From Gilvirhabdus luticola (GTDB taxonomy: Bacteria; Bacteroidota; Bacteroidia; Flavobacteriales; Flavobacteriaceae): a DNA stretch of 64,000 bases. Positions within the stretch are counted from its first letter, which is position 1. Each line of letters opens with the position of its first letter. Location of the stretch: NCBI RefSeq assembly GCF_032583975.1, contig NZ_JAWHTF010000005.1. One strand, written 5' to 3'. Below, piece by piece: positions 47,060 to 55,593 of this stretch. The translations under genes and the position numbers were made by a program. The notes beneath the pieces are model-generated. The model was not told the origin of the DNA. It made no database searches and saw nothing but the letters and a program-made list of their open reading frames with translations.

Positions 47060-47833
47060 ATGAGAAAAGAACTGCTCCTACTTACTTTTTTAATTGTTTC
47101 GACCTTTAGCTATGCGCAAGATCCGACTACGGTAAAAGGAATTGTTGTAAACGCTGCTGACGATTCACCTTTGGAAAGTGTTAATATTGTTAATCTAAAT
47201 CAAGTTAGAGGAACATCGACCAATGTTGATGGCGAATTTGAAATTCGTGCTGTGGTCAATGATACATTGCACTTTTCTTATTTAGGTTTTAAATCAATTA
47301 AAGTTAGAGTAACTAACGACTGGATAAAATTTGGAAGCTCCAAAATTGAATTGACAGAATTGGCATTTGCTCTGGAAGAAGTCGTTGTAAACCAGCTTAA
47401 ACTTACGGGTTACCTTGAAGTAGATATAAAACAAGTGCCTATAAATACTGGATATCGTTACAGTATTTCTGGATTACCGAGTACTGGTTACGAATCTCGA
47501 ACGCCTAGTGCGTTAACCAAAGTTTTGGGTTCTATATTTAATCCTGCAGACTTCTTGTATAATATGTTTGGGCGAAAACCCAACGAAATGCATAAGTTAA
47601 AAAAGATGAAGCAAGATGATGAGATTAGAAATATTCTTGCCACTCGTTTTGACAGAGAAATGCTTACGGTTTTGTTGCAAGTTGATCGTGTTGATTTAGA
47701 CCTTATTATTACAGAATGTAATTATTCTAAAGATTTTGTACAAACAGCCAATGACCTTCAAATACTTGATGCCATAAGTGAATGCTATGAAGAATACAAA
47801 ATTTTGAGTAGGTCCAGAACTGGAAAGCTATAA
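47060..47833 (+). CDS. Exported protein with CarboxypepD_reg-like domain
   Basis: 257 residues with a signal peptide (about 1-19, ending FSYAQD). A CarboxypepD_reg-like beta-sandwich (about 23-105) reads VKGIVVNAADDSPLESVNIVN and NVDGEFEIRAVVNDTLHFSYLGFK. A helical, charged region follows (KLKKMKQDDEIRNILATRFDREML). The first domain is the one found at the N-terminus of TonB receptors, but no barrel follows, so it is probably a periplasmic protein. Function unknown; similar stand-alone proteins are common in flavobacteria. Confidence 0.85.
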   Translation: MRKELLLLTFLIVSTFSYAQDPTTVKGIVVNAADDSPLESVNIVNLNQVRGTSTNVDGEFEIRAVVNDTLHFSYLGFKSIKVRVTNDWIKFGSSKIELTELAFALEEVVVNQLKLTGYLEVDIKQVPINTGYRYSISGLPSTGYESRTPSALTKVLGSIFNPADFLYNMFGRKPNEMHKLKKMKQDDEIRNILATRFDREMLTVLLQVDRVDLDLIITECNYSKDFVQTANDLQILDAISECYEEYKILSRSRTGKL

Positions 47834-47840
47834 ATACCTA

Positions 47841-48215
47841 TTAATTTCTTGAGTGAAGTGCAATTCTATTGCCTTCACTATCAATAAAAGCAGCCATATA
47901 GCCATGTTCTGGAGAAATTTGTGTTTTAGGTTGATAAATTTTGCCTCCAGCTGCTTCTATCCTATCCAGTTCATTTTGTACATCATCACTTATAAAATAA
48001 ACTAATGTTCCTTCTTGACTAGGTATATAAGAATCTTGTTTTATTAGAGTTCCTTGAGCACCTGGTACTTCTCCTCTATCAGGAAACCAACCCATAAGTA
48101 AACCTCCAAAATCAACAATCTTAAGTTCAACCTGAAAAACAGCTTCATAAAACTTTTGAGCTCTATCCATATTATTTACTGGTATTTCAAACCAGCCTAC
48201 CATATTTCTTCTCAT
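47841..48215 (-). CDS. VOC-family (glyoxalase/bleomycin-resistance fold) protein
   Basis: 124 residues, one beta-alpha-beta-beta-beta pair arrangement: MVGWFEIPVNNMDRAQKFYEAVF at the start and GYMAAFIDSEGNRIALHSRN at the end. It resembles small YdcJ/Yer-type VOC proteins often called glyoxalase, but no substrate can be assigned. It is convergent with the gene ending at 47833. Confidence 0.9.
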   Translation of the reverse strand: MRRNMVGWFEIPVNNMDRAQKFYEAVFQVELKIVDFGGLLMGWFPDRGEVPGAQGTLIKQDSYIPSQEGTLVYFISDDVQNELDRIEAAGGKIYQPKTQISPEHGYMAAFIDSEGNRIALHSRN

Positions 48216-48275
48216 AATAAACAGTATTAGATTTTAAGTTAAAGATAATTAATTTAAAAACACTAATTTGTAATT

Positions 48276-48953
48276 ATGAAACAGATTGTGGTATTAACAG
48301 GAGCTGGCATGAGTGCTGAAAGTGGCATCAAAACATTTAGGGATGCAGATGGTCTGTGGGAAGGTCATGATGTGATGCAAGTAGCTTCTCCACAAGGATT
48401 TGCTACAAACCCAGAATTGGTCCTTGATTTCTATAATCAAAGACGACGTCAGTTGCTTACCGTAGAACCAAATTCTGCACATCTAGTGCTAGCAAAATTA
48501 GAGAGAAGCTATAAAGTAACAATCATTACACAGAATATTGACGATTTGCATGAACGCGCAGGAAGCACAGACATAATTCATTTACATGGCGAACTATTGA
48601 AAGCAAGAAGTATTTATGATGAGTTTGATGTGCAACCTTGGACCAATGACTTAAACCTTGGAGATCTATGTGAACGTGGTTATCAATTAAGACCACATAT
48701 TGTATGGTTTGGTGAAGCCGTACCGATGATAGAAAAAGCCATGAGTATCTGCGAAAAAGCAGATATATTGTTAATTATTGGTACTTCTATGCAAGTATAT
48801 CCTGCAGCAAGTTTAATGCATTATGTAAAAGCTAAAACACCTATTTTTTATATTGACCCAAAACCAGCTTTAGGAAGTGATCATCAAATTACAGTAATTG
48901 CTAAAAAAGCAACTGAAGGTATTCATGAAGTTATTGATTTAATGAAAGTTTAG
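48276..48953 (+). CDS. Sir2-family NAD-dependent protein deacylase (CobB-like, class III)
   Basis: 225 residues. It removes acyl groups from lysine using NAD. Motifs: GAGMSAESGIKTFRDADGLW, TQNIDDLHERAG, the catalytic HLHGELL, RPHIVWFGE and IIGTSMQVYPAA. Y53 and R56 in FYNQRRRQL match the Tyr/Arg pair that lets SIRT5 and E. coli CobB remove succinyl groups. The four zinc cysteines of CobB are not there: the segment between HGELLKAR and RPHIVWF has only one Cys (LCERG). A cytoplasmic desuccinylase/deacetylase is inferred. Confidence 0.93.
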   Translation: MKQIVVLTGAGMSAESGIKTFRDADGLWEGHDVMQVASPQGFATNPELVLDFYNQRRRQLLTVEPNSAHLVLAKLERSYKVTIITQNIDDLHERAGSTDIIHLHGELLKARSIYDEFDVQPWTNDLNLGDLCERGYQLRPHIVWFGEAVPMIEKAMSICEKADILLIIGTSMQVYPAASLMHYVKAKTPIFYIDPKPALGSDHQITVIAKKATEGIHEVIDLMKV

Positions 48954-48956
48954 AAA

Positions 48957-51900
48957 CTATCTTACCAAGCTAAAATGACCTCTATAGGTAGATATATTAC
49001 CATTTACATGCACCAATTCTATAACAAACCAATAATCTGAAGTTCTTACCATTTCACCATTAAAAAGACCGTTCCAGCCTTCGCCCCTTGGGTTTATTTG
49101 CTTAATCAGTTTACCATACCTATCAAAAATATGAACTGTTGAGCTTTGTGTATATTCATTACTCAAGCCTTTTACATTCCAGGTATCGTTATAGCCATCA
49201 TTATTTGGTGTAAAGAATTTAGGGAAGCCCATTATAAAAACCTCAAGCTCTGAAATACCACAACCATTTTTGTCCTGTACGTAAATAATATGCTCTCCAG
49301 CTCCAACATGATCAAAAAATGGTTCGTCCTGATATGGCCCAGAAATGTCATCTATAGCAAATTCATAATCGCCAATACCAAGATTATTATTGGTATTGTT
49401 TATGGTTATTGAATTATTGTCTGAAAGTTCTACAATCGTTACATCGTCATTACCAATATCTGCAACGGAAGATTCTACAACCGTAAACTCTACTGGAAAA
49501 GACTCACAACCAAAACTAGAGGTTGCAATTACTGTATAGGTTCCTCCTGTCATTACAACTGCAGTAGGCGAATTGCTCACAACCGATCCACTAGAATCTG
49601 TCCACTCATACGAATAATTATCATTAGGATTAAATGTAATGAGTACAATAGGTTCATCATTTAAACAAAAGATTTCAGATTGGTCTACTTCAAATTCTGG
49701 TCTTGGATGAACTGTTAAAGTTAGATGTGGTCCAATTCCAAAGCAGTCTCCATTATAATCACTTTCAACACGTACATAAATAGTCTGTGAAAAAGGTGTT
49801 TCGTTTACGTAGTCGGTTTGCGGAAAAATTTCGTTTTGTTCTAATTGCGCATCAGTTAAATTTCTATAATAATGAACGGTTAAGTTCTGCCCAGTTGGAA
49901 ATTGGGCAATAAAATCTGAAGATGCTTGTGACAAATCAAAAACATGTTGACCATCTATAGTATCGTCGTCATCGCAGGTTTCAAGTTCTTGACTATATCC
50001 TTGTGGAAATGAGGTAGTAGAAACTTGCAAATTAACTGTAGCTACTCTAAAACAACCTAAATTATTTTCAACTCTTGCATAAACTATACTTGCCGTAGAA
50101 TTGTTAAATGGGAATGGATTAATTATGTTGATGCCTGAATTGGCTTCAGATTGAGTTAAATGGTAGCTTATAGCTACATCTGAAGAGTTTCCGTTTGTGA
50201 TAAACTCATTGGCTTCTTCAAGATTATAGTCTGTAAACCCATCTGGATTTCCATCTTCATCACAATTTTTAAACGCAATGGTTGATTGAATAGTTGGTAA
50301 AGTGTCTACCTGAATATTAAACGATGTTTCAGTATAACAACTCGTATCAAGAACATTTGCAATTCTTACATAAATGGTTTGTCCATCTTGGATAGTATTT
50401 ACAAATGCATTTGGATTAGGTATTTGATTTGTATAAGCATCATCAGTAAAATAATTAATCTGGAACTCTGTATTTGAACTGCCATTTAATACATATCCTT
50501 CGTTACTTGATAGATCAAAACTTACAAAGCCATTAGCGTCATTACCATCTGAAGCATCATCACAAGTTGCAATTGTAGGAATTTCAGAAGGTAAAAGAGG
50601 AACGATGGTCTCATAAACAATAACATCAACTGGCATTCTTAATGGGCTTTCACATCCTTGTAAGGTTTGAGTTGCATAATACGTTTGAGTAAATAACAGG
50701 TTTGCGGTATTCAATGCCGTTCCTCCAGTATCAGAATCATACCACGCAATATCTGTTCCTGAAATCGTTAAATCTTCAATTTTAGAATTCTCAATATCGC
50801 AGAATGTTTGTGGTGAATTAGCTGTTGGTGTTGCCACTTGTTGAATGGTTGCTGTTACTGGAGTTCTTGTTGCTGTTGTACAGCCATTTGCTTCTGCATC
50901 CACATAATAAGTAGTTGTAGCACTTAAAACTGGTGTAGAAAATGCTCCACCATTTCCAATAATAGGTCCACCAACAGGATTTTCATACCAATGTACAATA
51001 CCTCCAGCGGTTGCAGTTGCAAACAATTGCGCAGAACCACCAAAACAAACCAAATCTTCAGTTATTGCATCAATTTGAGGAATATCATAAATAGTAGCAA
51101 TGACTGGCGTTCTAGCTCCTTCTAAACATCCATTGACAGAAGCTAAAGCGTAATATGTTGCAGTAGCATTCAAAACAGGTGTTGTAAAAGTATCTCCAGT
51201 ACCTACTTGATTTCCACCTGTGGCTGCATCAAACCAAAAAACTGTTCCATCATTTGCAGATGCAAATAAGTCAACAATTCCTGAACCACATCTTGAATCT
51301 CCAGAGGCATAACCAATCGATGGTACCGTAATTTTTGTGCTTGCAGATATATCTATAACTGGATCGCCTGGCATACCTCCATATTCAACAATATAACCTT
51401 GAGGAAAATAGTTGCCTCCACCTCCTTGGTTGGGCAAATCGTTCCACTTTCCTGGAGGGCCTTCATTAAATGTAACATGAATATAATCCTCGCCACCACA
51501 ACAATTATTCGGTTCATTCTGGTTACCAAAGTTATCTACATTCCAGTTAGCATAGTTAGGCGTTGACCCATTAATTCCTCCATTCCAAAAAATGGTTCCT
51601 GCCTCTGGTCCAGTCACCCATTTCCAGACACCTTCAGTTTCCTCATCTGTGCCTCCTAACCAACCTGCACCTCCAGCTTGCTCACCAGATAAGTCTGCTT
51701 CTTCTTGAGAACCTATAGTCGCCAAATATCCTTGCAATCCATAATACGTTCTGCCAGCAGCAGCAGCCAAGGCATCATACCAAGTAATCCCATACGCAGA
51801 AACATATTCGTAATAATGACCTGTTGAAGGCAAATAATTAGCGTCACCGATGTTAAACGAAAAAAACCTATCTCCAGTAAATATTGTAGAAGACGATTGA

Positions 51901-52286
51901 AAAACAACATCCTTTACCGCAGCAATCAAATCTGTATATAACATTTGTACTCCTCCAATACCTGTTAAGGTCAACTTTCCTTGAGTTATATCCCAAGACG
52001 CTTGTATGTTTGGATGTGAGCCTGTAAGTATAAGTTGATCCTGACCAGATTGATAACCTGTTGATATTTGGATATGCAATACTTCAATCTCTGTATCGTC
52101 TGGATCGATTATATCAAAATCTGTTACGATATTTATTTGACTTAACGGACAATAAAACTGGTCACCAATGGCTTCAATATTTGGTGGAATGTTTGCTTGA
52201 GAAATTCCATACTGAAACCAAAAGAGAATAAAAATCGAGAGTACATTTCTATACCTACCTATCAAACCTATACCAGTTTTAAGCAT
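48957..52286 (-). CDS. T9SS type B (gliding-motility-associated C-terminal domain) surface protein with C-type lectin-like domain
   Basis: 1109 residues. Its signal sequence lies in the first ~30 residues (ending GISQA). A cadherin/Ig-like N-terminal part is followed by a C-type lectin-like domain (about 150-305; TWYDALAAAA, GYLATIGSQEEADL, WLGGTDEETEGVWKWVTG, WNVDNFGNQNEPNN, EDYIHV, GKWNDLPN). Three Ig-like T9SS repeats (NGC--A-RTPVTATI) and several two-stranded modules with aspartate-rich ends come next. The CHU_C-type C-terminus FPKFFTPNNDGYNDTWNVKG and IFDRYGKLIKQ ends in FSLVR. Export by T9SS and surface attachment follow from the family. Sugar or ice binding by the lectin domain is possible but unproved. 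Confidence 0.92.
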   Translation of the reverse strand: MLKTGIGLIGRYRNVLSIFILFWFQYGISQANIPPNIEAIGDQFYCPLSQINIVTDFDIIDPDDTEIEVLHIQISTGYQSGQDQLILTGSHPNIQASWDITQGKLTLTGIGGVQMLYTDLIAAVKDVVFQSSSTIFTGDRFFSFNIGDANYLPSTGHYYEYVSAYGITWYDALAAAAGRTYYGLQGYLATIGSQEEADLSGEQAGGAGWLGGTDEETEGVWKWVTGPEAGTIFWNGGINGSTPNYANWNVDNFGNQNEPNNCCGGEDYIHVTFNEGPPGKWNDLPNQGGGGNYFPQGYIVEYGGMPGDPVIDISASTKITVPSIGYASGDSRCGSGIVDLFASANDGTVFWFDAATGGNQVGTGDTFTTPVLNATATYYALASVNGCLEGARTPVIATIYDIPQIDAITEDLVCFGGSAQLFATATAGGIVHWYENPVGGPIIGNGGAFSTPVLSATTTYYVDAEANGCTTATRTPVTATIQQVATPTANSPQTFCDIENSKIEDLTISGTDIAWYDSDTGGTALNTANLLFTQTYYATQTLQGCESPLRMPVDVIVYETIVPLLPSEIPTIATCDDASDGNDANGFVSFDLSSNEGYVLNGSSNTEFQINYFTDDAYTNQIPNPNAFVNTIQDGQTIYVRIANVLDTSCYTETSFNIQVDTLPTIQSTIAFKNCDEDGNPDGFTDYNLEEANEFITNGNSSDVAISYHLTQSEANSGINIINPFPFNNSTASIVYARVENNLGCFRVATVNLQVSTTSFPQGYSQELETCDDDDTIDGQHVFDLSQASSDFIAQFPTGQNLTVHYYRNLTDAQLEQNEIFPQTDYVNETPFSQTIYVRVESDYNGDCFGIGPHLTLTVHPRPEFEVDQSEIFCLNDEPIVLITFNPNDNYSYEWTDSSGSVVSNSPTAVVMTGGTYTVIATSSFGCESFPVEFTVVESSVADIGNDDVTIVELSDNNSITINNTNNNLGIGDYEFAIDDISGPYQDEPFFDHVGAGEHIIYVQDKNGCGISELEVFIMGFPKFFTPNNDGYNDTWNVKGLSNEYTQSSTVHIFDRYGKLIKQINPRGEGWNGLFNGEMVRTSDYWFVIELVHVNGNISTYRGHFSLVR

Positions 52287-52492
52287 TGAATTGCTAAAAA
52301 TAGTAAATAAATACTTTTATTTTGTAGTCTTACGATTAAATGAATGTTTTCATAGATTTAAAAAAAATGATTGAAAATTTTAACCTGTTTAAACTGACAT
52401 TTGACTTTCTAAAAAAATTAGCCGAACTTCGTTAACAGGTAAAAAACAAAACTTTTTATTAACCAATTATTGCGCTTCTATGTGACCAGCCG

Positions 52493-53275
52493 ATGCCAAT
52501 GATAAAATTATTCAATAAAATTAGACATCACCTGTTGACTGAAAATAAGTTCAGTAAATACCTTGTTTATGCCATTGGCGAAATTATTCTTGTGGTTATT
52601 GGAATTTTAATAGCACTTCAAGTAAACAACTGGAACAATGAAAGAAAAGAACAACTCGATGCTACAGAGCTTTCAAAAAGTTTAATAGCTGAATTAGAGG
52701 GCATAAAATGGTATGCAGGACAACGCTTGAATATTATGGAAAATCAGCGAAAACTTATTCAATATGTAATCAACACCAAAGAAATTAAAAAGGATAGTGT
52801 TTTGAGCATAACAGATTCATTGGGCTTTCCAATTGAACCACTAAACTTCATATTCACTTTCAAAGTTCATTATAACCCAAGAGATGATGTTTACAGGAGT
52901 GCCCTGAATGATGGGACTTTGTCAATTATTAAACCCAAATGGGTAGTAAATGATTTAAACGTAGCTTATTCTATGAGTACCAAGAGGCTTTCAGACCATG
53001 CAATGACAGAAAATGAAATAATAGCCTTAATTAATGAACATGTCTCTAACGAATATCAAGATCTGTTCAGTTTAAACCAAATAAAAGACGAAATAGGTTC
53101 CTGGGATGATGAGGTTACCAATACTATATTACAGAAAATAAGTACCGATGGTAAATTAAAGTATCTACTTTCTTCAAGACTTCAAGTTCTTCAATTCAAA
53201 TGGGGAGACTTAAAATATGTTGTGTTGAGAAGAATTGAAAAGGCCCTTGAGCTTTTAAAGGAGAATGCACAATAA
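52493..53275 (+). CDS. DUF6090-like membrane-anchored protein
   Basis: 260 residues (an ATG two codons later, at 52499, is an equally good start). A basic N-terminus (IKLFNKIRHHLLTENKFSKYLVYAIGEI) leads into one membrane helix (ILVVIGILIALQVNNWNNERKE), the hallmark of the DUF6090 family in Bacteroidota. The rest is a helical domain, probably periplasmic, without known motif. Function unknown. It stands alone between two genes on the other strand. Confidence 0.85.
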   Translation: MPMIKLFNKIRHHLLTENKFSKYLVYAIGEIILVVIGILIALQVNNWNNERKEQLDATELSKSLIAELEGIKWYAGQRLNIMENQRKLIQYVINTKEIKKDSVLSITDSLGFPIEPLNFIFTFKVHYNPRDDVYRSALNDGTLSIIKPKWVVNDLNVAYSMSTKRLSDHAMTENEIIALINEHVSNEYQDLFSLNQIKDEIGSWDDEVTNTILQKISTDGKLKYLLSSRLQVLQFKWGDLKYVVLRRIEKALELLKENAQ

Positions 53276-53442
53276 ATTTAAAATATAATTACTCTACTGA
53301 TTTTTAACTCCATTCTTGTCTTCGTTGCCAAATCTTAAATGCTACTCTTAAGACCTAAACCATAATTTTCGCTACAAACAATTATATTGATAGCGTTGAA
53401 GCAGTAGAAAACTGTAAGATCATCAATCGCTGAACATTAAAT
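53276..53442. other. Intergenic region with reading-frame-like but stop-containing sequence
   Basis: It contains a short inverted repeat TCTTAA-N9-TTAAGA (about 53334-53354). One + strand stretch ends in IDSVEAVENCKIINR without a start codon. It has a higher GC content than its flanks. It may be a gene remnant or a copy of an interspersed repeat; neither can be shown from one copy. Confidence 0.3.
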
Positions 53443-54285
53443 TTAAATTAGATGAAGACTATTCGTATATGATTTATACAATTTATTTTTTGCCTTTTTT
53501 ATTGGTTTAATTGGTTTTCTAAACTGAATCAAATAGCCATAACCTCTCCATATTATTTTAAAATCAAGATCGGTCATCTCTTTTGGAATTAAGCTGACTG
53601 GAGGATCAACATCTCCATTAGAACCCGTAAAAAAATTCAAAAGTTTTGCGGCTTTTTGAGATTCATCAGCTATTACAATTTTAGTTCCTGGTTTTGCGAC
53701 TCTTATCATTTCATCTATTGCTCTTTTTTTATCTGGAAAGAGGTTAATGGAGCCCAAATGGAAAACCACATCAAATGATTCGTCCTTAAATGGTAAATAA
53801 AGTGCATCTGATTTGTAAAGATTCGCCTTAATGTTCCATTTCTTAAGGTTTTTAATAGAATGAACCAACATTTGATTTTGAATATCATTTCCATGAAATT
53901 CCAAATTATTAGCCTTTTTATTCAATAGATAGATATTTTCTCCAGCACCAATACCTGTTTCCAAAATCTTTTGATTGTCTTTTATTTCAAGATGTTCCAG
54001 AACCTCTTTTTTAGCATTATTTACGCCGCCACAAAGAAGGAACATAAAATTAGTGGCAGGTGTATATACTTTGGCATATAAGGATCTGATGATTTTTTCC
54101 CACGTGCCGCTATAAGGCATTGTTTGACTTCCTATAAAGTCAATAAAGTTTTCATTTACTTCAAAATCTTTTGAACAATTCTCGCAACTAAGTATGAATT
54201 CATTATTGCTTGAGTCGCTTTTTTGCATTTTTAGGACTGAATTGCATTCGGGACAACTAATTAATTCCAACTGATTAGTTTTCAT
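53443..54285 (-). CDS. SAM-dependent methyltransferase with N-terminal zinc ribbon
   Basis: 280 residues. An N-terminal zinc ribbon (CPECNSVL at about 11-14 and CENCSKDFEV at about 34-37) precedes a class I methyltransferase domain (about 90-240). Motif I is ILETGIGAGENIYLL, motif II VVFHLGSINLFPDK, and post-motif EMIRVAKPGTKIVIADES resembles UbiE/MenG-type enzymes. The C-terminus is basic (KPIKPIKKAKNKLYKS). Substrate unknown. It lies in a very AT-rich neighbourhood and is not in an operon. Confidence 0.88.
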   Translation of the reverse strand: MKTNQLELISCPECNSVLKMQKSDSSNNEFILSCENCSKDFEVNENFIDFIGSQTMPYSGTWEKIIRSLYAKVYTPATNFMFLLCGGVNNAKKEVLEHLEIKDNQKILETGIGAGENIYLLNKKANNLEFHGNDIQNQMLVHSIKNLKKWNIKANLYKSDALYLPFKDESFDVVFHLGSINLFPDKKRAIDEMIRVAKPGTKIVIADESQKAAKLLNFFTGSNGDVDPPVSLIPKEMTDLDFKIIWRGYGYLIQFRKPIKPIKKAKNKLYKSYTNSLHLI

Positions 54286-54579
54286 AATTTTATTTAATAA
54301 AATTATACTTCCTTTTATAATCTAATTATCCAAATGTATTTTATAATTCAAAAATTAATGTCCAATATTATTTATGAAAGATGAAATCGGATATTATTTA
54401 GATGTTATGACTTTTAAAAATTAATATTTCATAAATCTTTGAAATTACAATTTACCATCATTATGTAATATGATTTATATCATTTTTCAAATTAACTTAT
54501 AGTTCTAATTTTAAAAATTGTCAATTTCCAATATTGATTCTAAAATAAAATCTAAAATTATTGTTTAATTAAAATTTTA
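54286..54579. other. Very AT-rich gap between divergent methyltransferase and epimerase genes
   Basis: About 294 bases with markedly lower GC than the window average. It must hold the two divergent promoters. No clear TAnnTTTG box, ORF or RNA was found. Confidence 0.5.
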
Positions 54580-54582
54580 GTG

Positions 54583-55593
54583 ATGAAAGTCTTAATTACT
54601 GGAGCTGCAGGCAATCTGGGAAAGGTTATTACGCAGCATTTAATTTCAAGAAATATACCTGTTATTGGTATTGACACAAATAATCATATGGATCATTCAT
54701 CCGATAATTTCAAATATTATAAATGCTCAATTACAGAAGAGCAAAAAATGAACAATATTTTTGAAAAGGAACAACCTTCAAATGTCATTCATTTGGCGGC
54801 TACTTTTAACCGTGTAAGAAACAGAAAAACTGAAATGGAAATTGATGTAGGTGGTTCAGAAAATGTTTTAAAAATTTCCAACAAAATTCCTTCGGTTAAA
54901 CAACTAATCTATTCAAGTTCGGCCGCTGCATATGGAGGCCACAAAGACAATCCCTTGTGGCTCAATGAAGACCATGAATTGAGACCTGGAAATTACAGAT
55001 ATGGAATCATTAAAAAAATGGTAGAAAGTATCTATTTTGGCGCGAATACTCGAAAAGATCTAAACATAGTTTCTTTACGCATTTGTTCAGTTGTCGGGCC
55101 TTCATTCAACAAAAAAAGGTGTGCAATTTCAATATTAATAAATTCTAAATATTTATTGGAACAATGGAAGCAAAATAAAATCCAGTTATTACATGAGGAT
55201 GATTTTAATCATTTGATATTTAATATTTTAAAAGATGGGAAAATTCATGGAAAATATAATCTTGCTCCAGATAGTTTTTCTCAAATTAATGAATTAGTAC
55301 AAGAAAAAAAATACATAAAGATTCCATTATCAATGATTTTGATAATCTTATGGGTATTATGGTACTTAAGAATATTAAACCTTCGTCCTGCTTCTTTAAA
55401 ACAAAGTATTTACCCTATAGTCTTAAGTCCAACAAAACTAATTTCAACATACTTTTACAAATTTAAATACAGTTCAGAAGAAGCTTTTCAGGCTACACTA
55501 AAATACTGCAAAACACAAGATAATAAAAGATTTAATTCCATTCCCTCTTCCTCTCCCAAATCTTATCAGCAGCACGTAAGGCCAGAGCCATAA
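54583..55593 (+). CDS. NAD-dependent epimerase/dehydratase (extended SDR)
   Basis: 336 residues from the ATG at 54583 (a GTG one codon earlier also opens the frame). The nucleotide-binding motif GAAGNLG is at the N-terminus, followed by VIHLAATFNR. The catalytic Ser region is LIYSSSAAAYGG and the active-site pair YRYGIIKK (YxxxK). A hydrophobic segment lies near residues 246-262 (IPLSMILIILWVLWYL), unusual for a soluble SDR and suggesting membrane association. The last 20 codons overlap the 3' end of the convergent GMC gene (55532-55593). Sugar nucleotide or lipid-linked substrate unknown. Confidence 0.88.
   Translation: MKVLITGAAGNLGKVITQHLISRNIPVIGIDTNNHMDHSSDNFKYYKCSITEEQKMNNIFEKEQPSNVIHLAATFNRVRNRKTEMEIDVGGSENVLKISNKIPSVKQLIYSSSAAAYGGHKDNPLWLNEDHELRPGNYRYGIIKKMVESIYFGANTRKDLNIVSLRICSVVGPSFNKKRCAISILINSKYLLEQWKQNKIQLLHEDDFNHLIFNILKDGKIHGKYNLAPDSFSQINELVQEKKYIKIPLSMILIILWVLWYLRILNLRPASLKQSIYPIVLSPTKLISTYFYKFKYSSEEAFQATLKYCKTQDNKRFNSIPSSSPKSYQQHVRPEP

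Noticed and set aside
52331..52343. TTCATTTAATCGT on the minus strand upstream of the lectin-like T9SS gene, resembling one half-site of the cargo operator
   Set aside because: There is no second half-site 20 bp away and no matching -7 box at the expected distance.
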